Assembly: GCF_000383975.1 (NCBI RefSeq)
Contig: NZ_KB913017.1
Span: 310,001 to 374,000, forward strand
Source: Natronorubrum tibetense GA33
Lineage (GTDB): Archaea > Halobacteriota > Halobacteria > Halobacteriales > Natrialbaceae
Length of the DNA stretch: 64,000 bases
Direction: 5' to 3'
The notes under the pieces were generated by a model. That model worked only from the letters and a program-made list of their open reading frames with translations. It made no database searches and had not been told where the DNA came from. The position numbers were made by a program, and so were the translations under genes. Within the stretch, counting starts at the first letter, position 1, and each line of letters starts with the position of its first letter. Of the stretch, positions 9,006 through 17,925 are shown in pieces.

Positions 9006-10133
9006 ATGTCCGATCGTCGCCTAACTGATCGAGGAAGCGGAACGCTTTCTCGGCGCAGCTTCGTTGCTGGCGGGCTTCTCGTTGGCCTCGGTGGGGCGAT
9101 GATCGTCGGCGACTCGTATGCGTTCTCTCAGACTCGAGCGAGCCGTGTTACCAGTGTTTCGACGGCGAACGACGAGGCTGGACTACTCGGTGTCGCTCAG
9201 GCTTCGAGCCTCGAGGCCGGGAGCAGTGACCAGCCACTCGCGACGGTGACCAACAATACGGCGACCACGTTGACGGTCTCGGTAACACTCGTCGACCCGT
9301 CTCAGGGAACTGTTACCCCGTCGACTCAGTCGCTCGCGAGCGGTGTCTCGAACACGGTCTCGGTATCGGTGGCGGAGGGGAGTGCGACCGGGACGAACGC
9401 ACTGCCATTCGAAATTACTGCAACCGATGGCGACGGCATTTCGATCGCCCTCACTCGGGCGGTCGACGTCGATGCAGGGTCGTCTCTGGTTCGATCGGTC
9501 AGCGACCGGTCACAGAACAATAACGCTGAGTATCGGGTTACCTATCAGGTCAACGGCGTCAGCGATTTCGACAGTATCAGCGTCACGTTCGAAAATCTCG
9601 ATCTGGGCTGGGTCGATACCGTTACCGAATCACGGACCGCGACTGAGGGAGTAATCGAGTACGATCGAGGCGGGGCCGGAAACAGCGAGTACCGGATTAC
9701 GTTCGACGTGTACGATTCGACCGGGTCGGTCGTACTCACAGAGTCGGTTACAGACGTCGCCGACGGTAACGAACCGCCGGGGAATCAACAGCCGACCGAT
9801 CCGGATGGGCCACGACTCGAGTCGTTCACCGTCACCGACGAGACCCTGAACAACAACACCGACTATGCGGTCGCATACGAGGTATCCAGGCCGGACCGGT
9901 TCGAGGAGGTCCGCGTGACGTTTACGAACACCGAACCGAACAAGGGGTGGGCGACGAGAGAAGAAGCGACCGATGCGTTCCCGACGGGAACGGTCACGTA
10001 CAGACAGGGCGGGACGGAGGGGGACACGTACGAGATCACCGTCGATATCGTCAATACGAACGAGATCGTCGTCGACTCGGGTACGGTGACACACGTGGCG
10101 GGGACGGACGGAACCGTCTCGTTCCCGGGATGA
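9006..10133 (+). CDS. Tat-exported protein with two related beta-rich repeats
   Basis: A 375-residue secreted protein of unknown function. Residues 13-40 form a Tat signal (SRRSFVAGGLLVGLGG). An Ig-like beta-rich domain follows (about 60-155). Two related segments of about 95 residues then occur, from about 160 and 265; each has a core resembling NNN.(E/D)Y.V.Y.V, then VTF.N, then a Tyr-x-x-Gly-Gly turn and a final strand ending in VTDVADG or VTHVAG. This points to a duplicated adhesin-like domain. Composition is rich in Thr, Ser, Val and Asn, as usual for haloarchaeal surface proteins. No enzyme motif is visible. Confidence 0.75.
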   Translation: MSDRRLTDRGSGTLSRRSFVAGGLLVGLGGAMIVGDSYAFSQTRASRVTSVSTANDEAGLLGVAQASSLEAGSSDQPLATVTNNTATTLTVSVTLVDPSQGTVTPSTQSLASGVSNTVSVSVAEGSATGTNALPFEITATDGDGISIALTRAVDVDAGSSLVRSVSDRSQNNNAEYRVTYQVNGVSDFDSISVTFENLDLGWVDTVTESRTATEGVIEYDRGGAGNSEYRITFDVYDSTGSVVLTESVTDVADGNEPPGNQQPTDPDGPRLESFTVTDETLNNNTDYAVAYEVSRPDRFEEVRVTFTNTEPNKGWATREEATDAFPTGTVTYRQGGTEGDTYEITVDIVNTNEIVVDSGTVTHVAGTDGTVSFPG

Positions 10134-10202
10134 GTCCATTTTCACTCCGGCTATCGATTGTGGATCCGTATTCTCCCCGATCGATACACGAACGTGCATA
10201 TA

Positions 10203-10217
10203 GAAACCCCTTTACTA
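10203..10217 (+). promoter_or_regulatory. BRE/TATA of purL
   Basis: GAAACCCC followed by TTTACTA lies 24-38 bases before the purL ATG. This matches the haloarchaeal pattern of a purine-rich BRE followed by a TTTA-type TATA box, with a leaderless start. Confidence 0.55.
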
Positions 10218-10240
10218 CCCGACTTCCATCACCGACATGA

Positions 10241-12421
10241 ATGAGTCTTGCCGATTCGGACCGCGAACTCGTCGTCGAAGAGTTGGAGCGAGAGCCGACT
10301 CCAGCCGAGGCGGCGCTGTTCGAGAACCTCTGGAGCGAACACTGCGCGTACCGCTCCTCGAGACCGCTGCTTTCGGCCTTCGACAGCGAGGGCGAGCAGG
10401 TCGTCATCGGGCCGGGTGACGACGCGGCGGTCGTCGCGCTGCCCGGGAGCGAGGACGGCGGCGCCGAGGAGGGGTCGACCTACATCACGATGGGCATCGA
10501 GAGCCACAACCACCCGTCCTACGTCGATCCGTTCGACGGGGCTGCCACGGGCGTCGGCGGGATCGTCCGGGACACTCTCTCGATGGGGGCCTACCCCATC
10601 GCGCTGGCGGACTCGCTGTACTTCGGCGAGTTCGACGACGAGCACTCGAAGTACCTCTTCGAGGGCGTCGTCGAGGGAATCAGCCACTACGGCAACTGTA
10701 TCGGCGTTCCGACGGTCGCCGGCAGCGTCGACTTTCACCCGGACTACGAGGGCAACCCCCTCGTGAACGTCGCCTGCGTCGGCCTGACGAACGAGGAGCG
10801 ACTCGTCACCGCCGTCGCACAAGAGCCCGGAAACAAACTCGTCCTCGTCGGCAACGGCACCGGCCGCGACGGGCTGGGCGGCGCCTCCTTCGCCAGCGAA
10901 GACCTTGCGGAGGATGCCGAAACCGAAGACCGACCTGCCGTTCAGGTTGGCGATCCCTACGCGGAAAAGCTGCTCATCGAGGCCAACGAACAACTCGTCG
11001 ACGAAGGGCTGATCGAGTCCGCTCGCGACCTCGGCGCTGCCGGTCTTGGCGGTGCCTCGAGCGAACTCGTCGCCAAGGGCGGCCTCGGCGCACAGATCGA
11101 ACTCGAGCGCGTCCACCAACGCGAGCCGAATATGAACGCCTTAGAGATCCTGCTCGCCGAATCGCAGGAGCGGATGTGTTACGAGGTCGAACCGGAGAAC
11201 GTCGACCGCGTCGCGGAAATCGCCGAGCGATTCGATCTCGGCTGTTCCGTTATCGGCGAGGTTACCGAACAGAACTATACCTGTACCTTCGAAGGCGAAA
11301 CAGTCGTCGATGTCGATGCCTACTTCCTCGGCGAGGGCGCGCCGATGAACGACCTCGAGAGCGAGCAACCAGCACAGCCCGAGACCGACCTTCCCGACGC
11401 GGATCTCGAGGACGCATTCGAAACCGTCCTCTCGAGTCCCAACACCGCCTCGAAGCGCTGGGTCTACCGGCAGTACGACCACGAAGTCGGCGTCCGCACG
11501 AGCGTCGGGCCGGGCGACGACGCGGCGATCATCGCGGTTCGAGAAGCCGAGCAAGGGCTCGCGATTTCGTCGGGTGCGGCGCCGAGCTGGACCAGTGCCG
11601 CGCCCTACGAGGGGGCGAAAGCAATTGCCCTCGAGAACGCGACGAACGTCGCGGCCAAGGGTGCGACCCCCCTGGCTGCGGTCGACTGCCTCAACGGCGG
11701 CAACCCCGAGAAACCCGACGTCTACGGCGGCTTCACGGCAATCGTCGACGGTCTCGCGGACATGTGTGAAACGCTCTCGGCGCCGGTCGTCGGCGGCAAC
11801 GTCTCGCTGTACAACGACTCCGTAACCGGCCCGATCCCGCCGACGCCGACGCTCGCGATGGTCGGGACCAAGGAGGGGTACGACGCCCCGCCGCTGTCGG
11901 TCGAGGCCGATTCGGACAGCACGCTCCTGCTCGTCGGCGACCTCGGCCTCGAGAGCGGTGACGCCCGCCTCGGCGGTTCCGAGTATCTCGCCCGCCACGG
12001 CGGCAGCGACCAGTTCCCCGAACTCCCCGCCGATCCCGCGGCCCTCGTCGAGACGCTCGCGGACGTTGCGAACGACGGCGATACCCTCGCGGTCCACGAC
12101 GTCAGCCACGGCGGTCTCGCCGTCGCGCTGGCGGAGATGGTCACTGAAGAGGCGGGACTCGAAGTCTCACTCCCGATCCCAGACGACGCCGACGAGGCCG
12201 TTGCTGCAGCCCTCTTCCACGAACAGCCCGGCCGCGCGCTGGTCCAGACCGAGTCACCCGAGACCGTCAGCGCGGCGTTCGACGGCGTCGCCCCGGTCGT
12301 CGAACTCGGCTCGACGACCGACGACGGTACCCTCGCGCTCACCATCGGTAATCGAACGATCACAACGGATGCAGGCGAGATTAGAGACCATCGTGCGACG
12401 ATCGAGCGGGAACTCGAGTAG
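10241..12421 (+). CDS. purL: Phosphoribosylformylglycinamidine synthase subunit PurL
   Basis: A 726-residue small-type PurL, the length usual where PurS and PurQ are separate subunits. It catalyses ATP-dependent conversion of formylglycinamide ribotide to the amidine in purine synthesis, using ammonia from PurQ. Visible motifs include [12 protein letters not shown] near residue 30, [30 protein letters not shown] (substrate and metal site) and the second half-repeat [11 protein letters not shown]. The C-terminal half carries GGNVSLYND and [12 protein letters not shown]. An overlapping ATG four bases upstream is in another frame and is not the start. No other purine gene is adjacent. Confidence 0.97.
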   Translation: MSLADSDRELVVEELEREPTPAEAALFENLWSEHCAYRSSRPLLSAFDSEGEQVVIGPGDDAAVVALPGSEDGGAEEGSTYITMGIESHNHPSYVDPFDGAATGVGGIVRDTLSMGAYPIALADSLYFGEFDDEHSKYLFEGVVEGISHYGNCIGVPTVAGSVDFHPDYEGNPLVNVACVGLTNEERLVTAVAQEPGNKLVLVGNGTGRDGLGGASFASEDLAEDAETEDRPAVQVGDPYAEKLLIEANEQLVDEGLIESARDLGAAGLGGASSELVAKGGLGAQIELERVHQREPNMNALEILLAESQERMCYEVEPENVDRVAEIAERFDLGCSVIGEVTEQNYTCTFEGETVVDVDAYFLGEGAPMNDLESEQPAQPETDLPDADLEDAFETVLSSPNTASKRWVYRQYDHEVGVRTSVGPGDDAAIIAVREAEQGLAISSGAAPSWTSAAPYEGAKAIALENATNVAAKGATPLAAVDCLNGGNPEKPDVYGGFTAIVDGLADMCETLSAPVVGGNVSLYNDSVTGPIPPTPTLAMVGTKEGYDAPPLSVEADSDSTLLLVGDLGLESGDARLGGSEYLARHGGSDQFPELPADPAALVETLADVANDGDTLAVHDVSHGGLAVALAEMVTEEAGLEVSLPIPDDADEAVAAALFHEQPGRALVQTESPETVSAAFDGVAPVVELGSTTDDGTLALTIGNRTITTDAGEIRDHRATIERELE

Positions 12422-12536
12422 CCGACGCCCGCTCGAGCGGTCTGCCATCGAATCGGCAATTATCTGACGCCCGATATATTGATATACCCGCGGTACGATT
12501 CATCCAACGAACTGCTAGCCCGGAGGATACCGTTCG

Positions 12537-13130
12537 ATGGCCACTACCACCCCGTCCGTCCTGATCGTCGAAGACGAACCGGACCTCGCGGATCTCTACG
12601 CCGCGTGGCTCGGAGAGTCGTGCGAGATCGAGACGGCCTACGACGGAGAGACGGCACTGAACGCCATCGACGACTGTATCGACATCGTCCTCCTCGATCG
12701 ACGCATGCCCGGGCTCTCCGGCGATCGAATTCTCACGACCATTCGTGACCGCGGTCTCGACTGTCGGGTCGCGATGGTGACGGCCGTCGAACCGGATTTC
12801 GACATCATCGGCATGGGGTTCGACGATTATCTCGTCAAGCCGGTCTCGAAGGACGAACTGCGCCGAATCGTCGAACAGTTACAGCTCCGATCGAGTTACG
12901 ACGAACAGCTCCAGGAGTTCTTCGCGCTCGCCTCGAAGAAGGCGCTGCTCGACGCCGAGAAGACCGACGCCGAACTGAAATCGAGTCAGGAGTACGCCCG
13001 GCTGCAGGACCGACTCGCGGTGCTCCGCGTTGAGGTCAACGAAACGATGTCGGAACTGCTCAAGCAGGACGGCTATCGACAGCTCTGTCGGGACCTCACC
13101 CGAGACTCGATTCTACAGGAGTCGAGCTGA
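12537..13130 (+). CDS. HalX-type response regulator
   Basis: A 197-residue protein with an N-terminal receiver domain (1-115) and a C-terminal HalX domain (about 120-190). The acidic pocket is Glu12-Asp13, the phosphoacceptor Asp54 in LLDRRMPG, and the conserved lysine Lys101 in YLVKPVSK. The HalX part has the helical YDEQLQEFFALASKKALLDAEK region and ends with coiled-coil-like helices. HalX regulators are mostly haloarchaeal and lack a classical DNA-binding domain. A TATA-like GATATATTGATATAC lies about 50-60 bases upstream. A degenerate histidine-kinase gene is convergent with it, 43 bases away. Confidence 0.93.
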   Translation: MATTTPSVLIVEDEPDLADLYAAWLGESCEIETAYDGETALNAIDDCIDIVLLDRRMPGLSGDRILTTIRDRGLDCRVAMVTAVEPDFDIIGMGFDDYLVKPVSKDELRRIVEQLQLRSSYDEQLQEFFALASKKALLDAEKTDAELKSSQEYARLQDRLAVLRVEVNETMSELLKQDGYRQLCRDLTRDSILQESS

Positions 13131-13173
13131 CTCGTCGGCCGGAACTCGATTCCGCAGGAGTCACACTGTCCGG

Positions 13174-15090
13174 TTAGCCGGACCTCGCAGACTCGCGCTC
13201 GAGCGTCGTCACGTCGCGGATCTCGAGCCGCGTGCCGCCGTTGGTCCCGTTGTCGACCGTCAGCGACCAGTCGTGGGCCTCTGCGATCGCTCTGACGAGC
13301 GCCAGCCCCAGCCCGTCGATATTCGTCTCGACGCCGGTGTGCGCCTCGCCGTCGTCGGTCGTAACGTCGAGCACCCGGTCGTGAGCGGTCGGCGGGATTT
13401 CGGTCGCGTCGTCTAATAGGAAAAAGCCCCGCGAGCGGTCGCTCGTGCCGAAGCCGACCTGAATCGTCACCTCGCCGTCGGCGCGGGCCGCAGCGTCGTC
13501 GAACGCCGTCTCGAGGAGGTGGACGAACCGGTCCGCGTCGGCTCTGAGCGTCGCAGACTGCTCGACGACGACGCGCTCACTGTCCAGTCGCGATCGCTCG
13601 AGGGCGTCCTCGATCGCCGACTCGAGGTCGATTCGGCTTCGGGGGCCGACGGCCGACGCGTTCCGGGCGAACTCCCGGATGTCGTCGACGAGCCGTTCGG
13701 TCCGATCGAGCGTCGCTTCGACCGAGTCCTCCGCGAGCGGGAACTCCCAGTTGTCCGGCGTCCCCCCTCGAGAGGCCGACATCCCGCCGCCTTCCGCCTC
13801 GAGCGCGTCCGCGAGGGTCGACAGCTGCGCTTTCAGATCGCTCGAGAGGACGTCGGCGACGGACTCGAGTCGCTCGGTCTGGCGCTCGAGTTCGGCGGTC
13901 CGTTCCCGGAGCACCTGCTCGCGGTCGGCCCGGTCGAGCGCCGCCCGGGTGTTTTCGACCAGCGTCGAGATGAGGTCGACGTCGGTCTCGTCGAACTGGT
14001 GGGCGTCGAACGAGCCGGTCATGAGGACGCCGTGGGTTCCGATCGGAGCGATGATCTCCGAGCGAATCGGCGTGTCGGGGTTGTAGATGTCGTCGACCGT
14101 CGCGAGGTCGTCGAACCGCTCGATGTCGCCGGACTCGAACGTCTCCCAGACGAGCCCTTCGCCGGGGTAGAACCGCGGGAGGCCGCCGAACTCGTCGTGT
14201 GCGCCGGCGGTTCCGGCGACCGGCTCGAGGTAGCCCTGTTCCTCCTCGAGCAGCCAAACGCCGCTGATCGGGAGATTGAGCAGGTCGCTGCCGGCGTGGA
14301 CGGCGATTGCACAGATCTCTTCGGGGTCGTCGGACTCGAGCAGCCAGCGAGTGATCTCGTGGAGCGAGGTGACGACGCGTTCGTACTCGCGCCGGTCGGT
14401 CACGTCGCGGACGACGGCGGCGACGGTCGCGAGGTCGTCCTCGATCGGGACGAACCGGAACTCGCCGATCCGGTCGGTGCCGTTGGCGTCGGTAAACGGC
14501 AACTCGAGCTGTCGCTCGGCGGCGTTGCCGACGTCAACGTCGGTGATCGCCCGTCCGATCTCGACGGCGTGCTCGTCGGAGATCCCGGCCCGGCTGGTGA
14601 GCACTTCGACGTGTTCGCCGACGAACTCCTGCCGATCGGCGTCGAGTACGTCCTCGAGAGCCCCGTTGACGGTGACGATCTCCCGATTGCGATCGAGCGT
14701 GATCACAGCGTCCCGGACGGCTTCGACGACAGCCGCGTGCTGGGCGATGGTCGTCTCCTGAGATTTTCGCTCGGTGACATCGCGCATGTACACCGAGAGG
14801 CCGCTTTCGGAGGGGTAGGCGCGAGCCTCGAACCAGGTTTCGAGGTGGGCGTGGTACACCTCGAAGGAGACGGGAACCTGTTCGTCCATGGCGCGGTGGA
14901 ATCGGTCCGGGAACTGCGTCTCGACCGTTTGGGGGAACTCGTCCCACATGACGCGGCCGATCAGCTCCGCTCGAGACCGCTTCAACAGCGTCTCGGCGCG
15001 CTCGTTGAGGTAGGTAAACCGGAAATCCGGGTCGAGCGCGAAGAAGGCGTCTGTAACCCGATCGGCGATCGGAACGGATCGCAGCGTCAC
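13174..15090 (-). CDS. PAS-PAS-GAF histidine-kinase-like sensor without phosphoacceptor histidine
   Basis: A 638-residue cytoplasmic sensor with a GTG start. PAS 1 spans about 8-108, PAS 2 about 120-232, GAF about 240-385, then a coiled region and a kinase-like part. The HisKA-like helix reads VADVLSSDLKAQLSTLADAL at 411-430: Ser417 stands where haloarchaeal kinases have the phosphorylated His of SHDLRNPL. The N-box region (HLLETAFDDAAARAD, 524-538) lacks the expected Asn pair, and the G1 region (LLDDATEIP) is degenerate. The last glycine box GLGLALVRAIAEAHDW (593-608) is intact. It may therefore be a pseudokinase that senses via PAS/GAF and works by protein contacts. The nearest response regulator is the convergent HalX gene. 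Confidence 0.85.
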   Translation of the reverse strand: MTLRSVPIADRVTDAFFALDPDFRFTYLNERAETLLKRSRAELIGRVMWDEFPQTVETQFPDRFHRAMDEQVPVSFEVYHAHLETWFEARAYPSESGLSVYMRDVTERKSQETTIAQHAAVVEAVRDAVITLDRNREIVTVNGALEDVLDADRQEFVGEHVEVLTSRAGISDEHAVEIGRAITDVDVGNAAERQLELPFTDANGTDRIGEFRFVPIEDDLATVAAVVRDVTDRREYERVVTSLHEITRWLLESDDPEEICAIAVHAGSDLLNLPISGVWLLEEEQGYLEPVAGTAGAHDEFGGLPRFYPGEGLVWETFESGDIERFDDLATVDDIYNPDTPIRSEIIAPIGTHGVLMTGSFDAHQFDETDVDLISTLVENTRAALDRADREQVLRERTAELERQTERLESVADVLSSDLKAQLSTLADALEAEGGGMSASRGGTPDNWEFPLAEDSVEATLDRTERLVDDIREFARNASAVGPRSRIDLESAIEDALERSRLDSERVVVEQSATLRADADRFVHLLETAFDDAAARADGEVTIQVGFGTSDRSRGFFLLDDATEIPPTAHDRVLDVTTDDGEAHTGVETNIDGLGLALVRAIAEAHDWSLTVDNGTNGGTRLEIRDVTTLERESARSG

Positions 15091-15257
15091 GGCTCCACAC
15101 CCCGATCGTCGCTCGAGATCGCGGTCGCGAGTGGGTCCCCTCGGAGCCGACTGACTCGCAGTGTCGCTGTGTTCATCGAGAGCTAGCTACCGCGTACTTT
15201 GCAGGGCGGCTATTTCAGTGTCGTGGCTGATCGGCCGGCAGGGCCGGCCGTCGCCGA

Positions 15258-15368
15258 CTACAGGATGTCGTCGTCCCGCTCTCGTTCGACGGCGCGGTCG
15301 AAGACGAATTCGGCGGCCGCAGCGTCGAGCACCGATGCGACATCCTCGTCGGAGAACACGGGAACCAT
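15258..15368 (-). CDS. Putative 36-residue acidic small protein
   Basis: An ATG at 15366-15368 opens a 36-codon frame ending in TAG at 15258-15260. The product has a helical, Ala/Val/Asp-rich centre (SDEDVASVLDAAAAEFVFDR) and an acidic end (ERERDDDIL). Most third codon positions are G or C, as in neighbouring genes, which supports real coding. It lies alone in the 390-base gap between the kinase-like gene and the FAD oxidoreductase. No known family is recognised; a chance frame cannot be excluded. Confidence 0.4.
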   Translation of the reverse strand: MVPVFSDEDVASVLDAAAAEFVFDRAVERERDDDIL

Positions 15369-15479
15369 ACGCGAAACTCATTGCAGGCCCACTTCAGTGG
15401 TGCCGTCGTTCGGGCCGCAGGAAAGATCCCGTAGCCCGTCGGCGGAGCGTGTTTGTATCTAGTCGTAGTACAGGTGGAC

Positions 15480-16580
15480 ATGAAAGTAGTCATCGCCGGT
15501 GGGGGTATCGTCGGGTGTGCGATCGCGGCGCGACTCGGCGAGACCGACCACGACGTCACGCTCCTCGAGCGCTCGCGGATCGGCAGCGAGACGACGGCGG
15601 CCTCCGCGGGTATCCTGATGGAGAACGTGATCGATCCGACGCCGTTCGACCTGCGGTTTCGAATGCGCGCCCGCTCGGTCTACGACGAACTGTTCGATCG
15701 CGGCCCGCTCGAATCGACTCGAATCGGCGTGTGCTACCTCGCCGAAACGGACCAGTTCGCGGAGCGACTCGAGGCGTCCGCGGCGACGCTCGGCGAACAC
15801 GGTGTCGACGCGTCGTACCTCAAGGCGGACGAACTATCCAGACTCGGCGTCGATCCCGACGGCTTTGTCGGCGGACTGTACACGCCGAACGACCGGCTCT
15901 GCGAACCGGTCGCCGTCGCGAACTGGTTCGCCGACTGCGCGCGCCGGACGGGTGTCGACGTTCGGACGGGGGCAACCGTCACCGACGTTCGGACCCACGA
16001 CGGAGCCGTCTCGAGCGTCGAGACCGAGACGGACCGGTTCGACGCCGACTGTGTGATCAACGCGACCGGTCCGTGGGCCCCGAAACTGAACGAGACGGTC
16101 GGCGTTTCGCTCCCGCTCAGACAGACGCTCGGGCCGATGGCGGCCCTCGAAACCGACCACCCGCTCGAGAGTCCGGTGACGATCCTCGAGTCCAAGCGGT
16201 ACGTTCGTCCGACCGGCGGCAACGACGGACCCGGCGCATGGGTCGGCGAGTACCGAACGGCGTACGAAGACGGCCAGCAGTATGATCCGGACGACTGTGC
16301 CGTCCCGGACGGGTTCGCGGACTCCGCATCGGACCTCGCAGCCGTCGTCCCGGGACTCGAGGGCGCGACGGTTGTCAACGAGTGGCTCGGCTGTCGAACC
16401 GTCACGCCGGACGGCAGACCCATCGTCGGCGAGACGAGCGTCGACGGGTTTGTCGTCGCCTGTGGACTGTCCGGGCAGGGGATTACGCTCGCCCCGGCCG
16501 TCGCCGACGTGGTTCATGACGCACTCGAGGGGACCCTCGAAGACGAGTATCGAAAACACCTCTCGCCGGATCGGTTCTGA
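15480..16580 (+). CDS. FAD-dependent amine/amino-acid oxidoreductase (DAO family)
   Basis: A 366-residue flavoenzyme of the D-amino-acid oxidase / glycine oxidase superfamily. The dinucleotide-binding start is VVIAGGGIVGCAIAARLGE (about 4-22), with the acidic ribose-binding residue in LLERS. Near the C terminus CRTVTPDGRPIVGETSVDGFVVACGLSGQGITLAPAVA is the typical FAD/substrate-site ending. I chose the ATG at 15480 because it begins right at the first beta strand; a start nine codons earlier would add a non-homologous tail. A second enzyme of the same superfamily follows 104 bases downstream. The substrate is probably a secondary amine or amino acid. Confidence 0.88.
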   Translation: MKVVIAGGGIVGCAIAARLGETDHDVTLLERSRIGSETTAASAGILMENVIDPTPFDLRFRMRARSVYDELFDRGPLESTRIGVCYLAETDQFAERLEASAATLGEHGVDASYLKADELSRLGVDPDGFVGGLYTPNDRLCEPVAVANWFADCARRTGVDVRTGATVTDVRTHDGAVSSVETETDRFDADCVINATGPWAPKLNETVGVSLPLRQTLGPMAALETDHPLESPVTILESKRYVRPTGGNDGPGAWVGEYRTAYEDGQQYDPDDCAVPDGFADSASDLAAVVPGLEGATVVNEWLGCRTVTPDGRPIVGETSVDGFVVACGLSGQGITLAPAVADVVHDALEGTLEDEYRKHLSPDRF

Positions 16581-16655
16581 AGGTATCGTCCGTATCGACG
16601 ACTCGAGAGAACGACACCGAGGGCGAGTTTCAGTGTCGCGTAGCCGAACGAATCC

Positions 16656-16681
16656 TTATACCGAGACCTGTTGTTCGGTAT
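16656..16681 (+). promoter_or_regulatory. TATA box with an overlapping inverted repeat before the second FAD oxidoreductase
   Basis: TTATA at 16656-16660 sits about 25 bases before the ATG at 16685. The inverted repeat ATACCGA (16658-16664) and TCGGTAT (16675-16681) starts inside the TATA box and ends three bases before the start codon. A protein bound here would block the promoter, so this looks like a repressor operator. Confidence 0.5.
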
Positions 16682-16684
16682 CGT

Positions 16685-17860
16685 ATGACTGTAGTCGTGA
16701 TCGGTGGGGGAATCGTCGGTCTCTCGAGTGCGTACGAACTCGCCGCTCGCGGCGTCGACGTCGTCGTCTGCGAAGGGGGATCGATCGGTTCGGGGAGCAC
16801 CGAGCGATCCGCGGGCGGTATCCGCGCGCAGTTCTCGACGCCGGTCAACGTCGACCTCTCGCTCGAGAGCATGCGCGTCTGGAACGCATTCGAGGAGCGG
16901 TTCGGGACCGATATCGATTACCGACGGCCGGGGTACCTCTTTCTCGCCCGGACCGAGGAGACCGCGGCGGGGTTCGACGAGGCCGTCACGATGCAGAACG
17001 ACCGCGGTGTTCCGAGCGAGGTGCTCACGCCCGAGGAAGCGAGCGAGCACTGCCCGGGAATCGATCCCGAACAATTCGTCGCGGCGACGTACGCCCCGAC
17101 GGACGGCTTCGCGGACCCGCACCTCGCCCTGCAGGGATACGCGCGAGCGGCGGCCGACGCGGGGGTCGACGTGCGAACGAAGACGCCCGTCGTGGACGTG
17201 ATCCGTGAGGAATCCGGCGCTCGAGACGACGAGGAATCGCGGCGGGTGGTCGGCGTCGAGACGTCCGAGGGCCGACTCGACGCCGACTACGTCGTCAACG
17301 CCGCGGGTCCGTGGGCCAGCGAGGTCGCAGCGTTGGCCGACGTATCGCTGCCGATCGTTCCGAAACGGCGCCAGATCGCCGTCGCCCAACCCGAGACACC
17401 GGTTCCAGCCTCGGATCCGCTGACGATCGATCTCGAGAGCGGCTCCTACTTCCGGCCCGAGCGAGACGGCGACGCGCTGGTCGGCGGCCACCTCGGTGCG
17501 TCGGATGCCGCCGCTGATCCGGACGCGTACGCCCGATCGATGGACTTCGAGTGGAGCGTCGACGCCCTCGAGACCGTCTCGGAGTGGACGACCTACTTCG
17601 GCCCCGAGTCGGCGGTCAAACGCGGCTGGGCGGGACTCTACGCGGTGACGCCGGACGACAGCGCGATTCTCGAGGAGACGGTTCCCGGCTATATCACCGC
17701 CGCCGGCTTCTCGGGTCACGGCTTCCAACACGCACCCGCGACAGGGAAGCTGGTCGCCGAACTCGTCGCCGACGGCGAGGCGTCGCTGGTCGACATCGAG
17801 GCGCTCTCGAGCGATCGATTCGAGGACGAGGCGACGCGAACGGAGCGGAACGTCGTCTGA
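16685..17860 (+). CDS. FAD-dependent oxidoreductase (sarcosine/dimethylglycine oxidase-like)
   Basis: A 391-residue DAO-superfamily enzyme. The FAD motif is VVVIGGGIVGLSSAYELAARG (3-23) with the acidic residue in VVVCEGG, followed by STERSAGGIRAQFST, a stretch typical of sarcosine oxidase beta-type and related enzymes. The C-terminal part has WAGLYAVTPDDSAILEETVPGYITAAGFSGHGFQHAPATGKLVAELV. It would oxidise a C-N bond of a small secondary or tertiary amine or an amino acid. It lies between another FAD oxidoreductase and an amidase gene on the same strand, suggesting use of nitrogenous compounds. Confidence 0.9.
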   Translation: MTVVVIGGGIVGLSSAYELAARGVDVVVCEGGSIGSGSTERSAGGIRAQFSTPVNVDLSLESMRVWNAFEERFGTDIDYRRPGYLFLARTEETAAGFDEAVTMQNDRGVPSEVLTPEEASEHCPGIDPEQFVAATYAPTDGFADPHLALQGYARAAADAGVDVRTKTPVVDVIREESGARDDEESRRVVGVETSEGRLDADYVVNAAGPWASEVAALADVSLPIVPKRRQIAVAQPETPVPASDPLTIDLESGSYFRPERDGDALVGGHLGASDAAADPDAYARSMDFEWSVDALETVSEWTTYFGPESAVKRGWAGLYAVTPDDSAILEETVPGYITAAGFSGHGFQHAPATGKLVAELVADGEASLVDIEALSSDRFEDEATRTERNVV

Positions 17861-17925
17861 CTATTTCCAGCCCGCAACGTCCGCGAGACCCCGACTTTAT
17901 TCCTACTGGACTGTTCACATTCACC

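Noticed and set aside
13519-15186. A 555-codon open frame opposite the kinase-like gene
   Set aside because: It mirrors the codons of the real gene; the product is low-complexity Val/Asp/Arg/Glu sequence with no domain. High-GC DNA yields such antisense frames throughout the window (also 151-1629, 3543-4355, 35166-36566).
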